A DNA stretch of 64,000 nucleotides from Cognaticolwellia beringensis (GTDB lineage Bacteria > Pseudomonadota > Gammaproteobacteria > Enterobacterales > Alteromonadaceae), in the NCBI RefSeq assembly GCF_002076895.1, contig NZ_CP020465.1, positions 3,348,001 through 3,412,000 of the forward strand, read 5' to 3'. Both the position numbers and the translations under genes were made by a program. Position 1 is the first letter of the stretch; each line of letters begins with the position of its first letter. The notes beneath the pieces were generated by a model. It searched no databases. It was not told the origin of the DNA and saw only the letters and a list, made by a program, of their open reading frames with translations. Shown here one piece after another: positions 25,915 to 34,638 of this stretch.

Positions 25915-25924
25915 CTATTATTGA

Positions 25925-26959
25925 TTATTTAAGCCAGTGCAATAAACAATCTAGGCCAGACGTTGTTATGCAAGCATCTGCTTGAGCGAGCACTAAAGGT
26001 TTTGCATGAAAGGCAACACCTAAATGTGCAGCTGCCATCATTACCAAATCGTTAGCGCCATCACCCATAGCAACGGTTTGTGTCGTCGCAATATTAAATT
26101 CGCTTTGTAATTGCTGCAAACAATCTGCCTTTGCTTTTGCGTCTATTACATCACCTAAAACTTTTCCAGTTAGTTTATGATTTGTGATTTCTAAAACGTT
26201 AGCTACGGCGGCGTCTAGTGATAACATTTGTTTTAAATGATCGGCAAAATATGTAAAACCACCTGAGGCAATCGCCACACGCCAATGCTGTTTTTTAAGC
26301 GCGATTACTAAGGTTTCTAAACCTTCCATCAGCGGTATATTCTTCGCTACTTGCGCTAATATTTCTTCAGGTGCATTTTGTAGTTTAGCAACACGTTGAT
26401 GCAAACTTTGGCTAAAATCCAGTTGTCCTTGCATCGCGAGTTCAGTTACTGCTGCTACTTCTTCACCAACACCGGCAAGTGCCGCTATTTCATCAATACA
26501 TTCAATTTTTATGGTGGTTGAATCCATATCCATTACTAGCAAACCGGGTGATGAAAGTGTTGGTGCATTGAGTAATAATGCGGATTCAATTTTTTCGGCA
26601 ATATTGAATGTCGACAAGCGATCTCTGGCTTGTTTAATATCGATTACTTTTACACCCAATCTATAGCTTATAGCGTTATTTCGCTGATTAATTTTATACA
26701 GGCAGAGCAAACTTATTTCGCACTCGTTGATCAAATTTACTAAGGTGGCTACTTTGATATCACCAAAAACAACAAGCTCGATAGTGTCTGTTACATTCTT
26801 TTGGGCTGTCGCATTATCCTGTTCACCTAAAACAAAGGTTTGCTGTGCTTGATCATAATTAATAGCCATATTGTTGGTGGTAGAGTCGACAGGTAACCAT
26901 TGTGCTAAATTTAAGTGCTGAATATCGTTCAAAGGAAAAGATTTATTTTGGTTTGTCAC
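25925..26959 (-). CDS. serB: Phosphoserine phosphatase
   Basis: 344 residues, GTG start. The HAD-phosphatase motif I LLVMDMDSTTIKIECIDEIA (nucleophile Asp144, acid/base Asp146) is followed by motif II (RVAIASGGFTYFADHL), and a Lys and the motif III region MGDGANDLVMMAAAHLGVAFHAKP. The N-terminal 120 residues form the extra domain seen in gammaproteobacterial SerB. The enzyme hydrolyses phosphoserine to serine, the last step of serine synthesis. It is divergent from the ytjB-like gene, the conserved arrangement. Confidence 0.96.
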   Translation of the reverse strand: MTNQNKSFPLNDIQHLNLAQWLPVDSTTNNMAINYDQAQQTFVLGEQDNATAQKNVTDTIELVVFGDIKVATLVNLINECEISLLCLYKINQRNNAISYRLGVKVIDIKQARDRLSTFNIAEKIESALLLNAPTLSSPGLLVMDMDSTTIKIECIDEIAALAGVGEEVAAVTELAMQGQLDFSQSLHQRVAKLQNAPEEILAQVAKNIPLMEGLETLVIALKKQHWRVAIASGGFTYFADHLKQMLSLDAAVANVLEITNHKLTGKVLGDVIDAKAKADCLQQLQSEFNIATTQTVAMGDGANDLVMMAAAHLGVAFHAKPLVLAQADACITTSGLDCLLHWLK

Positions 26960-27066
26960 GGTAATGCCTTATTTGAAAAACACGCTTTAAAACGATTATC
27001 CTAGTATAAAATATTTAAATTTAGTTCTATACTGTAGTTATAAAAATGTAGGAAGCAATTCGTTTG

Positions 27067-27669
27067 ATGAAGCAAATAGAACAGCCTTTATACCCTAAAT
27101 TATCGTCGATTTATAATAAAATATTGCAATTAGCTATAGCTATTTTGTTGATTGTTTTATTGATGGATTTTTGGGTGACTAGTCGCGACACTCAACAAAT
27201 GCATATTCAAGATCATGCCAATAAAATTGGTAAGCTTTACTTGGCACAAGCCGCAACAAGCGCTATGCCTTATTTAGCGCAAAAACCAAACCAGTTACAA
27301 CAATATACCGATACCTTAGTTCAGCAGCCATTAGTAAAAAGTGTCCATATATATGGTATTACAGGGCAAGCCATGGCAAGTTCTGAGCAAGCAGAGTCGA
27401 TTAATGATCTTTTTGGTATTAGCATTAGAAAAATAAACCAAACGGGTGATGTATTTCCTTTTGTGCAGGAACTTCGTAGTGACAAGTTACACGGGTATAT
27501 TAGACTATCGCTTCATCGTTCGATGTTGGCTGATGAACTGGCCGATAATAGCCGTTCTCAATACGATATTATGCGCATATTGATGATAGTTGCGGGTGTT
27601 ATTGGATTTCTCTTAACGCGTGGTTTAAATCGCTTCAGCCGCCAAGGATTTAGACCTCCAACTAAATAA
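27067..27669 (+). CDS. ytjB: YtjB/Smp (AhpA) family membrane protein
   Basis: 200 residues from the ATG at 27067 (a TTG one codon earlier is possible). One N-terminal transmembrane helix (about 19-39, LQLAIAILLIVLLMDFWV), an extracytoplasmic domain with VTSRDTQQM and LVKSVHIYGITGQAMASSE, and a second helix near 167-185 give an N-in/C-in topology. This is the small membrane protein classically encoded divergently next to serB. It was linked by others to virulence and haemolysin-type phenotypes (AhpA), but its biochemical function is unknown. Confidence 0.8.
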   Translation: MKQIEQPLYPKLSSIYNKILQLAIAILLIVLLMDFWVTSRDTQQMHIQDHANKIGKLYLAQAATSAMPYLAQKPNQLQQYTDTLVQQPLVKSVHIYGITGQAMASSEQAESINDLFGISIRKINQTGDVFPFVQELRSDKLHGYIRLSLHRSMLADELADNSRSQYDIMRILMIVAGVIGFLLTRGLNRFSRQGFRPPTK

Positions 27670-27674
27670 TGCAG

Positions 27675-28484
27675 TTAAGAACTTAGCTTAGGTAAAATAG
27701 CGGTGATATTTTCTTGCAGTGCGTGGGCAAGAACTTCAGTTGATTCATTGCGTATTTTAGCCAGAGCTTGAAAAACATTAATAAGCTGCAGCGGTGTGTT
27801 ATTTTCGCCCTGAAAACCATATAATGGCATTGAAGGCGCATCGGTTTCTAATACCAAGCTTGTTATCGGTAAGCGTTTAACTGCTTTAATGGTTTTCTCA
27901 GCTCTTGGGTAGGTAATAGTCCCACCAATACCTAATTTAAAACCTAGATCAATGTACTGGCATGCTTGTTGATAACTGCCTGAAAATGCGTGAATAATTC
28001 CACCTTGAGGTGTTTTTTTTTCTCTTAGTATACGGGTTATATCTTGATGTGTTCTGCGATGATGAACAATGATAGGTAGACTGAATGATTTTGCTAAATC
28101 AATTTGGTGCTCAAAAACTTGAATTTGTAATGCTAAATTATTTTGCTCTTTATCAATTACACCGTCAATCCCTGCTTCCCCAATAGCCACTATATCATCG
28201 ATATTATTTTTCACTAAGTGAGCTAAATCACTCAAACTATGCTCGGTTAAATCATTAAGAAACCATGGATGAATACCTAAACAAGCATGCAGTGATAATT
28301 TTTCGTTTCTGTGTGTTTTGGTCAGTGTAAGCACTCTTTGCCAATTTTTAGGACCAATACTAGGTATAACAATATTACGAATTTTTGCTTGATAACATTG
28401 ATTAAGTAAACTGGGGAAATCGGCATTAAAATTATCAAAGTCAAGATGACAATGGCTATCGGTAAAGCTCAAGGTATTTTCCAT
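27675..28484 (-). CDS. TatD-family metal-dependent hydrolase
   Basis: 269 residues from the ATG at 28484, which has AGGAG five bases upstream; a frame from 28514 adds 10 residues without support. TatD motifs are complete: FTDSHCHLDF (His11/His13 metal pair), IVAIGEAGIDG (Glu), LPIIVHHRRTHQD (His), IHAFSGSYQQA (His) and LVLETDAPSMPL (Asp). Members are Mg/Zn-dependent DNases or related phosphoesterases. It is the last gene of the argS-HDOD-TatD minus-strand series, following the HDOD gene by about 50 bases. Confidence 0.92.
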   Translation of the reverse strand: MENTLSFTDSHCHLDFDNFNADFPSLLNQCYQAKIRNIVIPSIGPKNWQRVLTLTKTHRNEKLSLHACLGIHPWFLNDLTEHSLSDLAHLVKNNIDDIVAIGEAGIDGVIDKEQNNLALQIQVFEHQIDLAKSFSLPIIVHHRRTHQDITRILREKKTPQGGIIHAFSGSYQQACQYIDLGFKLGIGGTITYPRAEKTIKAVKRLPITSLVLETDAPSMPLYGFQGENNTPLQLINVFQALAKIRNESTEVLAHALQENITAILPKLSS

Positions 28485-28533
28485 CTTAACTCCTGTGGTG
28501 TTTATTAATGCCATGCTTAGACTAAGGAGCAGG

Positions 28534-29649
28534 CTAAATTAATTTATTCGCCCGTTGGGTGAGTATATCAATAACGTCGTTTAATTTATAATGACTAATA
28601 AATTCAGCGTTGGGTGTTTGTTGATGAACAAGCACATTGGCAAGATAAACAGCTTGTGCTGTGCCGAAGGATTTTTGTAATAGCTTTTCGGGGCGGTGAT
28701 GTAAAATAATGGCTTCAATTATGTGGTAGGAAAAACCCCACATATGCAATAAATAACCACCAACATGGCAGTGATCACTAGCAAACATTTTATTTTCTAA
28801 ATCGATATTATTGTCATCGCTCACACGGTGCAAAAAGAATAACTCGGTGGTTTTTTCATTCATCTCAAATAATACAACTTTACCAATGTCGTGTAATAAG
28901 CCCGCGATCATGGTGTCTTGTTTTAATTCTGGCTTGACCATTGAAGCCGCAAGTTTTGCTGTGGCTAAACAATGCAATTGCTCATCCTGGATTGAAAAAC
29001 CTTTGATCTTTGGCGCATAAGAGAATAGTTCGGCGGTCATTACAATGCAGCATAAGGTGTCAATGCCCATTTTAGTGATGGCATCTGAAATATTCATCAT
29101 CGGCTTTGAACCGGTCGCAAAAGTATGATTAGAGAACTGAAGCACTTTGGCTGTTAGTGCAGGGTCTTGTTGAATAATTTGAGCAATTTTTTGTGAGTCT
29201 GTATTACTTTCTTTTAAGGTAGCATTTAGCTGCATATAAACTTTAGGCGGGCTAGGTAGCGTTTTTATATTAGCAACGGTTTTTACAATAATATCTTTAG
29301 TGATGGCTTTATTATGATTCGCCAAATTAGCGATGGTGCTAATAATGGTTTTACATTCTATAGGTTGAGCAAAAGAATAATGTGCATTGTTTTGCGTTTG
29401 TTGTTCATTATTGCTAATTAAAATACGAACAATGGCTGGAAATTTTTTGGCGATCATTGCAAAAATAGTGTTGCCATCTTTTTTATCAACGATGGCAGCA
29501 CTTATTACAACTGTAAACTTGTGCTTTGAAAGTGCTGATATTGCAGCGTTTAAGCCATTTACATGCGCAAACTTAGCTCGAGACTTAGTAAGGTCTTGTT
29601 TAAGCTCGAGCAGCTGGTTCTCAGTGTTATCAATGAGTAATATTTTCAT
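28534..29649 (-). CDS. HDOD-domain protein with degenerate receiver domain
   Basis: 371 residues. The first ~115 form a CheY-like receiver fold (MKILLIDNTENQLLEL..., KHKFTVVISAAIVDKKDG), but the phospho-accepting Asp is replaced by Ala (VISA) and the acidic pair at the N-terminus is reduced to one Asp. From about 140 the HDOD domain follows (LPSPPKVYMQLNATL, IIQQDPALTAKVLQFSNH, IAGLLHDIGKVVLFE, YLLHMWGF, AIILHHRPE). HDOD proteins act as signalling scaffolds without the hydrolase activity of HD-GYP. Located between argS and tatD on one strand. Confidence 0.85.
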   Translation of the reverse strand: MKILLIDNTENQLLELKQDLTKSRAKFAHVNGLNAAISALSKHKFTVVISAAIVDKKDGNTIFAMIAKKFPAIVRILISNNEQQTQNNAHYSFAQPIECKTIISTIANLANHNKAITKDIIVKTVANIKTLPSPPKVYMQLNATLKESNTDSQKIAQIIQQDPALTAKVLQFSNHTFATGSKPMMNISDAITKMGIDTLCCIVMTAELFSYAPKIKGFSIQDEQLHCLATAKLAASMVKPELKQDTMIAGLLHDIGKVVLFEMNEKTTELFFLHRVSDDNNIDLENKMFASDHCHVGGYLLHMWGFSYHIIEAIILHHRPEKLLQKSFGTAQAVYLANVLVHQQTPNAEFISHYKLNDVIDILTQRANKLI

Positions 29650-29675
29650 TTACAGCATATTGTCCCGTAGATATT

Positions 29676-31415
29676 TTACATGCGTTCCATAACGTCGATA
29701 CCTAAAATATCTAATCCTTGCTTTAAGGTATTTGCAATAATGTAGCTAAGGGCTAGCCTTGATTGTTTAACGTCATCAGCAATATCATCTTTTAATATTG
29801 GGCAAGCTTCGTAAAAGCTCATGTAAAGACTCGCAAGTTCATACAAGTAATTACACAACAGGTTTGGTGTACATTCGCTAATGACAGAATCTATCACGTT
29901 TTCTAACTGTAATAGTTTTAGCGCTAGCGCTTTTTCTTGTGGCTCGATAATAACAATGGCCGGTAAGCCATCGTTAGCTGAGAAATCAGCCTTAGTGAAA
30001 ATACTTTTAATACGCGAATAAGCATATTGTAAGTAGGGTGCTGTAGCGCCTTCAAAACTGAGCATGGTTTTCCAGTTGAAAATATAATCGCTAGTACGGT
30101 TTTTTGATAAGTCAGCAAACTTAACCGCGCCAATCCCTACTTTTTCAGCAATTTCAGTTAAATGCGCTTCGGTATAATCAGGATTTTTTTCGGCGATAAC
30201 AACTTTTGCTCTAACCACTGCTTCATCGAGTAATTCGGCGAGTTTAATCGTGCCACCGGTACGGGTTTTAAAAGGCTTACCATCGTCTCCCATCATCATG
30301 CCAAATGGGCAATGGTCATAACCTACATGCTCCGGTAAGAAACCGGCTTTACGGGCAACGATTTCAACTTGTTTAAAATGCAACGCTTGGCGAGCGTCAG
30401 TAAAAATAATAATTCGGTCGGCTTTTAATTCACCAACACGGTAGCGACACGCAGATAAATCTGTTGTTGCATATAAGTAACCGCCACCGGATTTTTGTAC
30501 AATAAATACAGAAGGGTCGCCGTCTTTATTGGCCATTTCGTTAATAAAAACAACTTTAGCGCCTTGGTCTTCAACGGCTATTTTTTGTGCCATTAATTCA
30601 TCAATAACATTTGATAAATCATCGTTATAAGCACTTTCGCCCATAATGTCTTTACGCGCTAATGTGACATTAAGTTTTTTATAAATGTCTTCACTGTGGC
30701 TAATTGAAATATCAATAAACTGCTGCCATAGTGTTGCGCAATGTGCGTCGCCACTTTGCAATCTTACGACATAATCGCGGGCACGATCAGCAAAGCCGTC
30801 TTCGTTATCAAAACGAATTTTTGCTTCACGATAGAAATTTTCTAGATCTGATAGGGCCGTTTCAGCCACTTCATTCGAGGCTAGTTTATCGCTTAAGTGA
30901 GCGAGTAACATACCAAACTGCGTGCCCCAATCACCCATGTGATTTTGACGAATAACATGTTCACCACGAAACTCAAGCGCACGAACAACCGCATCGCCAA
31001 TAATGGTTGAGCGTAAGTGTCCTACGTGCATTTCTTTAGCGAGGTTTGGCGCAGAATAATCAACCACAACGTTCTGTGGTTTTTCTGACTGGTTTACACC
31101 TAAGTTTTTATCGTTCGATATTTGGTTTAATTGTGCTGCTAACCAGTTTTGGTCTAAATGAATATTAATAAAGCCAGGGCCTGCTAATTCAACTTTTTCA
31201 GCAATACCCGTTAAGTCGAGTGCTTCAACCACTTTGGTTGCTAATTCACGAGGGTTGGTTTTTAATTTTTTAGCTGCACCCATAACACCGTTGGCTTGGT
31301 AATCACCAAAATTTGCTCGGTTAGATAAACTTATCGCAGGATTTGTGCCTTCAGGTAAACCTGCTGCTGTCATTGCTGCACTAACTCTTTCACTTAGGAT
31401 GTTACTAATATTCAT
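29676..31415 (-). CDS. argS: Arginyl-tRNA synthetase
   Basis: 579 residues (E. coli 577). The class I HIGH motif appears as HVGH (130-133) in [22 protein letters not shown]. The KMSK-equivalent loop is [13 protein letters not shown], and the DALR anticodon-binding domain ends with [10 protein letters not shown]...[26 protein letters not shown]. It charges tRNA-Arg. The gene lies between prfC and the HDOD gene on the same strand. A 9-bp hairpin (31470-31498) stands in the prfC-argS spacer. Confidence 0.97.
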   Translation of the reverse strand: MNISNILSERVSAAMTAAGLPEGTNPAISLSNRANFGDYQANGVMGAAKKLKTNPRELATKVVEALDLTGIAEKVELAGPGFINIHLDQNWLAAQLNQISNDKNLGVNQSEKPQNVVVDYSAPNLAKEMHVGHLRSTIIGDAVVRALEFRGEHVIRQNHMGDWGTQFGMLLAHLSDKLASNEVAETALSDLENFYREAKIRFDNEDGFADRARDYVVRLQSGDAHCATLWQQFIDISISHSEDIYKKLNVTLARKDIMGESAYNDDLSNVIDELMAQKIAVEDQGAKVVFINEMANKDGDPSVFIVQKSGGGYLYATTDLSACRYRVGELKADRIIIFTDARQALHFKQVEIVARKAGFLPEHVGYDHCPFGMMMGDDGKPFKTRTGGTIKLAELLDEAVVRAKVVIAEKNPDYTEAHLTEIAEKVGIGAVKFADLSKNRTSDYIFNWKTMLSFEGATAPYLQYAYSRIKSIFTKADFSANDGLPAIVIIEPQEKALALKLLQLENVIDSVISECTPNLLCNYLYELASLYMSFYEACPILKDDIADDVKQSRLALSYIIANTLKQGLDILGIDVMERM

Positions 31416-31469
31416 TTTATTTAACTCTTATTCTATTAAGGCTCAAGTGTGTGGCATTTACTTGAGTGA

Positions 31470-31498
31470 ATAAGCCTAATGTTATTGACTAGGCTTAT
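31470..31498 (-). terminator. Hairpin in the prfC-argS spacer
   Basis: ataagccta (31470-31478) and taggcttat (31490-31498) form a 9-bp stem with an 11-base loop. On the minus transcript there is no proper T-run, so this may be a weak terminator or a processing structure. Confidence 0.35.
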
Positions 31499-31573
31499 GG
31501 GTAAATTACGTGATTAACTTTTACTTGTCATCAACTGCTTGTCATCAACTGCGCTAAATTAACCTACTGGAGA

Positions 31574-33154
31574 TTAATGCTCGCGTGTTTTGTGAAACTT
31601 AATATCTGGATGACGTTCTTGCGCTAGGCTTAAGTTCACCATAGTCGGGGCGATGTAAGTTAAGTTATTACCGCCATCCAATGCTAGGTTGTCATAAGCT
31701 TTCTTTTCAAATTGCTCAAACGTGCGTTCATTGTCGCAAGTACACCAACGCGCTGTTGCTACGCTGATAGGTTCGTAAATAGCGTCAACTTTGTATTCAG
31801 TTTTTAAACGTTGCACAACCACTTCAAACTGCAATACACCGACCGCGCCAACGATCATATCGTTAGAGTTGAAAGGTCTAAATACCTGCACTGCACCTTC
31901 CTCTGATAACTGGATTAAACCTTTTTGCAATTGCTTCGCTTTAAGTGGATCGCGTAATCGAATTCTTCGGAACATTTCAGGGGCAAAGTTTGGTATGCCG
32001 CTAAACTTCATATCCTCACCAGCGGTAAAAGTGTCGCCAATTTGAATACTGCCATGGTTATGTAATCCAATAATATCGCCAGCATAAGCTTGCTCAACAT
32101 TAGAGCGGTCACCGGCCATAAAGGTTACAGCGTCAGCAATTCTTACGTCTTTGCCGATGCGCACTTGTTTCATTTTCATGCCTTTTTCATACTTGCCTGA
32201 ACAAATACGAATGAAAGCAATACGGTCACGATGTTTAGGATCCATATTGGCTTGAATTTTAAAAACAAAACCTGAGAATTTTTCTTCTTCAGCATTAACA
32301 ATGCGAGTATCAGTTTCACGAGGTAAAGGTTTTGGTGCCCAGCGAGTTAAGCCGTCAAGCATATGGTCAACACCAAAGTTACCCAATGCGGTACCAAAAA
32401 ATACTGGTGTAAGCTCACCTTTTAAAAACTCTTCAAGGTTAAACTCATGTGACGCGCCAGCAACCAGCTCTAATTCTTCGCGTAAATCTTCAGCGTAGCC
32501 ACCAATAACTTTATCTAATTCTGGGTTATCAATACCTTTAATAACGCGCTTTTCTTGAATGGTGTGGCCTTGACCTGTTTGATATAAAAATATCTCATCG
32601 GTTAAGATGTTATACACGCCTTTGAACTCTTTACCCATGCCAATTGGCCAGGTAATAGGGGCACATTTAATTTTTAGTACGTCTTCAACTTCATCCATGA
32701 CTTCCATTGGGTCACGTACATCGCGATCCATTTTATTCATGAAAGTAATTATCGGGGTGTCACGCAGACGAGTAACTTCCATTAATTTAATGGTACGGGC
32801 TTCTACACCTTTAGCTACATCGATTACCATTAAACAAGAGTCAACGGCGGTTAAGGTACGGTAAGTATCTTCTGAGAAGTCTTCATGACCCGGCGTATCG
32901 AGTAAATTAACTAAGCAGTTGTTATAGGGAAATTGCATCACAGAAGTAGTAATTGAAATACCACGTTCTTTTTCCATTTCCATCCAGTCAGATTTCGCAT
33001 GTTGCCCCGACTTTTTACCTTTTACAGTACCGGCTTTTTGTAAAGCTTGACCAAAAAGTAAAACCTTTTCAGTGATCGTCGTTTTACCCGCATCAGGATG
33101 AGAAATAATAGCGAAGGTGCGTCGAAGGTCGACTTCCTGCTGTTGTACAGACAT
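31574..33154 (-). CDS. prfC: Peptide chain release factor 3
   Basis: 526 residues (E. coli 529). The GTPase motifs are intact: [19 protein letters not shown] (P-loop), [16 protein letters not shown] (G3) and [13 protein letters not shown] (G4). The EF-G-like beta-barrel domains follow. RF3 releases RF1/RF2 from the ribosome after peptide release. It is read alone on the minus strand, divergent from the nap operon with a 499-bp regulatory spacer. Confidence 0.97.
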   Translation of the reverse strand: MSVQQQEVDLRRTFAIISHPDAGKTTITEKVLLFGQALQKAGTVKGKKSGQHAKSDWMEMEKERGISITTSVMQFPYNNCLVNLLDTPGHEDFSEDTYRTLTAVDSCLMVIDVAKGVEARTIKLMEVTRLRDTPIITFMNKMDRDVRDPMEVMDEVEDVLKIKCAPITWPIGMGKEFKGVYNILTDEIFLYQTGQGHTIQEKRVIKGIDNPELDKVIGGYAEDLREELELVAGASHEFNLEEFLKGELTPVFFGTALGNFGVDHMLDGLTRWAPKPLPRETDTRIVNAEEEKFSGFVFKIQANMDPKHRDRIAFIRICSGKYEKGMKMKQVRIGKDVRIADAVTFMAGDRSNVEQAYAGDIIGLHNHGSIQIGDTFTAGEDMKFSGIPNFAPEMFRRIRLRDPLKAKQLQKGLIQLSEEGAVQVFRPFNSNDMIVGAVGVLQFEVVVQRLKTEYKVDAIYEPISVATARWCTCDNERTFEQFEKKAYDNLALDGGNNLTYIAPTMVNLSLAQERHPDIKFHKTREH

Positions 33155-33525
33155 GCAAATTACCTGTTTTAAAAGTGGATGAATAGAATTTAACTAAAAT
33201 TTTAAAGCGCAACATTATATCGAAAACAAGTGCGAAGGGCAGTAACAATATCTTGTATTTTAATTTTAATTTCAATTTTTTACCACGATAGTTAAAGGTT
33301 CCTGCCAGGAAGTGCTTAACTTAAACAATAACAGTGGATATTTCAGCTCATTACGCACTTTAAAGTAAGAGTGAATAAGTCGTTATTATGTAAAAAACAC
33401 TTCAAAAATTATTTAAATGTACATAGCTAAAATGAAAATAACTTCGCATGGTTAACAACTAATTTCATTTTAGGGCTAATCATTCTTACCTTATTCAGGT
33501 TTTATCTATTAAGTACAAGAGAAAC

Positions 33526-33539
33526 TTGATTTACATCAA
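33526..33539 (+). promoter_or_regulatory. FNR-type box upstream of napF
   Basis: TTGAT-ttac-ATCAA, a perfect match to the FNR consensus (TTGAT-N4-ATCAA), centred about 120 bases before the napF start. It is expected to give anaerobic control of nitrate reduction. Confidence 0.8.
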
Positions 33540-33585
33540 GTAACGCACTGATTAAATGCAGTATCGTCAGTTAATAATGTTTGCA

Positions 33586-33601
33586 TGTGATCTATGTCAC
33601 T
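33586..33601 (+). promoter_or_regulatory. CRP-type box upstream of napF
   Basis: TGTGA-tctatg-TCACT, one base off the CRP palindrome TGTGA-N6-TCACA, centred about 60 bases before napF. In Shewanella, CRP controls anaerobic respiration genes, so cAMP-dependent activation is plausible here. Confidence 0.7.
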
Positions 33602-33653
33602 TAATTAACTTGGAAAAATATAGTTGTTTTATCTTTTCAGGTAGAGGGGATTT

Positions 33654-34157
33654 ATGGTTGATTTAAGCCGTCGTAACTTTATGCGAGCTAAGCATGTTTC
33701 TACACCGTCAGCGATTAGATTACCTTGGACCGTGGACGAAAAGTTATTTACCCAAGGCTGTACGCAATGTGGCGATTGCATGGATGCTTGTGAGGAAAAT
33801 ATCATTGTTAAAGGTGATGGTGGTTTTCCTGAAATTAATTTTTTTGCTGGAGAATGTACATTTTGTCAACAATGTGTAAAGGCTTGCAAAGAGCCATTAT
33901 TCACACCTTTGGGCGCTGTCCCTTGGCAGTTAACTATTGAAATTGAAGCAAGTTGTTTAGCTAAAAATCAGGTGCACTGCCAAGTTTGTCAGGACAGTTG
34001 TGAGTCTGAAGCCATTAACTTTACCTACCTTCATGGAAGTGTGCCTCAACCTGAAATTACATTGGTTGATTGCACGGGGTGCGGCGCGTGTGTTGCTATT
34101 TGCCCTGAGTCGGCAATAAACCTGTCAACAGGTCTGTTAGGAGTAAATAATGAGTGA
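33654..34157 (+). CDS. napF: Ferredoxin-type protein NapF
   Basis: 167 residues. The N-terminus MVDLSRRNFMRAK carries a twin-Arg-like motif, but NapF is normally cytoplasmic. Cys clusters C36/39/42/46, C68/71/74/78 and C140/143/146/150 are three 4Fe-4S CxxCxxCxxxC motifs; C101, C109, C112 and C116 are extra. NapF assists assembly of the NapA iron-sulphur cluster before export. It is the first gene of the operon, overlapping the next small gene by 8 bases, and downstream of FNR and CRP boxes. Confidence 0.93.
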   Translation: MVDLSRRNFMRAKHVSTPSAIRLPWTVDEKLFTQGCTQCGDCMDACEENIIVKGDGGFPEINFFAGECTFCQQCVKACKEPLFTPLGAVPWQLTIEIEASCLAKNQVHCQVCQDSCESEAINFTYLHGSVPQPEITLVDCTGCGACVAICPESAINLSTGLLGVNNE

Positions 34158-34323
34158 TTTAGAACAGTTAATATGGAATGTTTTGGGCTATACCTCAATG
34201 CCATTGATATTTATTTTTGGCTTTATCGCCACAGCCTTAGTCGCGGTATTTATTTTAAAAGTATTTGGCGCTAAGCCTGCAGCCGTGCTTGAGCATTCAG
34301 CAAAAGCAAATGAAAAATTATAA
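34150..34323 (+). CDS. Short single-helix membrane protein of the nap locus (TIGR02808-like)
   Basis: 57 residues beginning MSDLEQLIWNVLGYTSMPLIF, with one transmembrane helix (about 16-40) and a short C-terminal tail. The start overlaps the napF end by 8 bases and napD follows after 12, so it is firmly inside the operon. It does not look like classical NapE. From memory it matches TIGR02808, a very short membrane protein described near nap genes in Vibrio and Photobacterium. The function is unknown; a scaffold or electron-transfer assembly role is a guess. Confidence 0.8.
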   Translation: MSDLEQLIWNVLGYTSMPLIFIFGFIATALVAVFILKVFGAKPAAVLEHSAKANEKL

Positions 34324-34335
34324 GAGGGCAAAAAT

Positions 34336-34638
34336 GTGATTAATCTTTTAGAAGAAAGCCCAGTAAATATTGCCGGCGTTATGTTTATGGCTTACCCAGA
34401 CAAAGCGGCTAAAGTTGCTGATGATTTGCAAGCATTTCCTGGTGCTGAAATACATGCAACTGGCGAAAATGGCAGTTTGGTTTTCACCGTAGAGGGGCTT
34501 GAAGGAGAAACCAATCCTGCCAAACGCATCATAGATACCATTACAGACATGAGCAATGTCTCAGGTGTTATCTCTTCATCACTAATATTTCATCATAACG
34601 ATGCCGGTTTACCACAGCATCAGGGGAAAGCATTATGA
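34336..34638 (+). CDS. napD: NapA maturation chaperone NapD
   Basis: 100 residues from the GTG at 34336 (GAGGG upstream). The fold pattern [44 protein letters not shown] is that of NapD, with the FPGxE motif. NapD binds the twin-Arg signal of NapA to delay export until the molybdenum cofactor is inserted. Its stop overlaps napA by 4 bases (ATGA). Confidence 0.92.
   Translation: MINLLEESPVNIAGVMFMAYPDKAAKVADDLQAFPGAEIHATGENGSLVFTVEGLEGETNPAKRIIDTITDMSNVSGVISSSLIFHHNDAGLPQHQGKAL

Larger units (their letters stand above)
33155..33653. other. Divergent spacer prfC / nap operon, 499 bp
   Basis: Contains FNR- and CRP-like sites close to napF (separate entries) and the prfC promoter at the left end. 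A small palindrome ttcctgccaggaa lies near 33299-33312. No gene was found. Confidence 0.55.

Noticed and set aside
33093..33275. 60-codon minus-strand ORF upstream of prfC
   Set aside because: Overlaps the prfC start in another frame and has no family resemblance.
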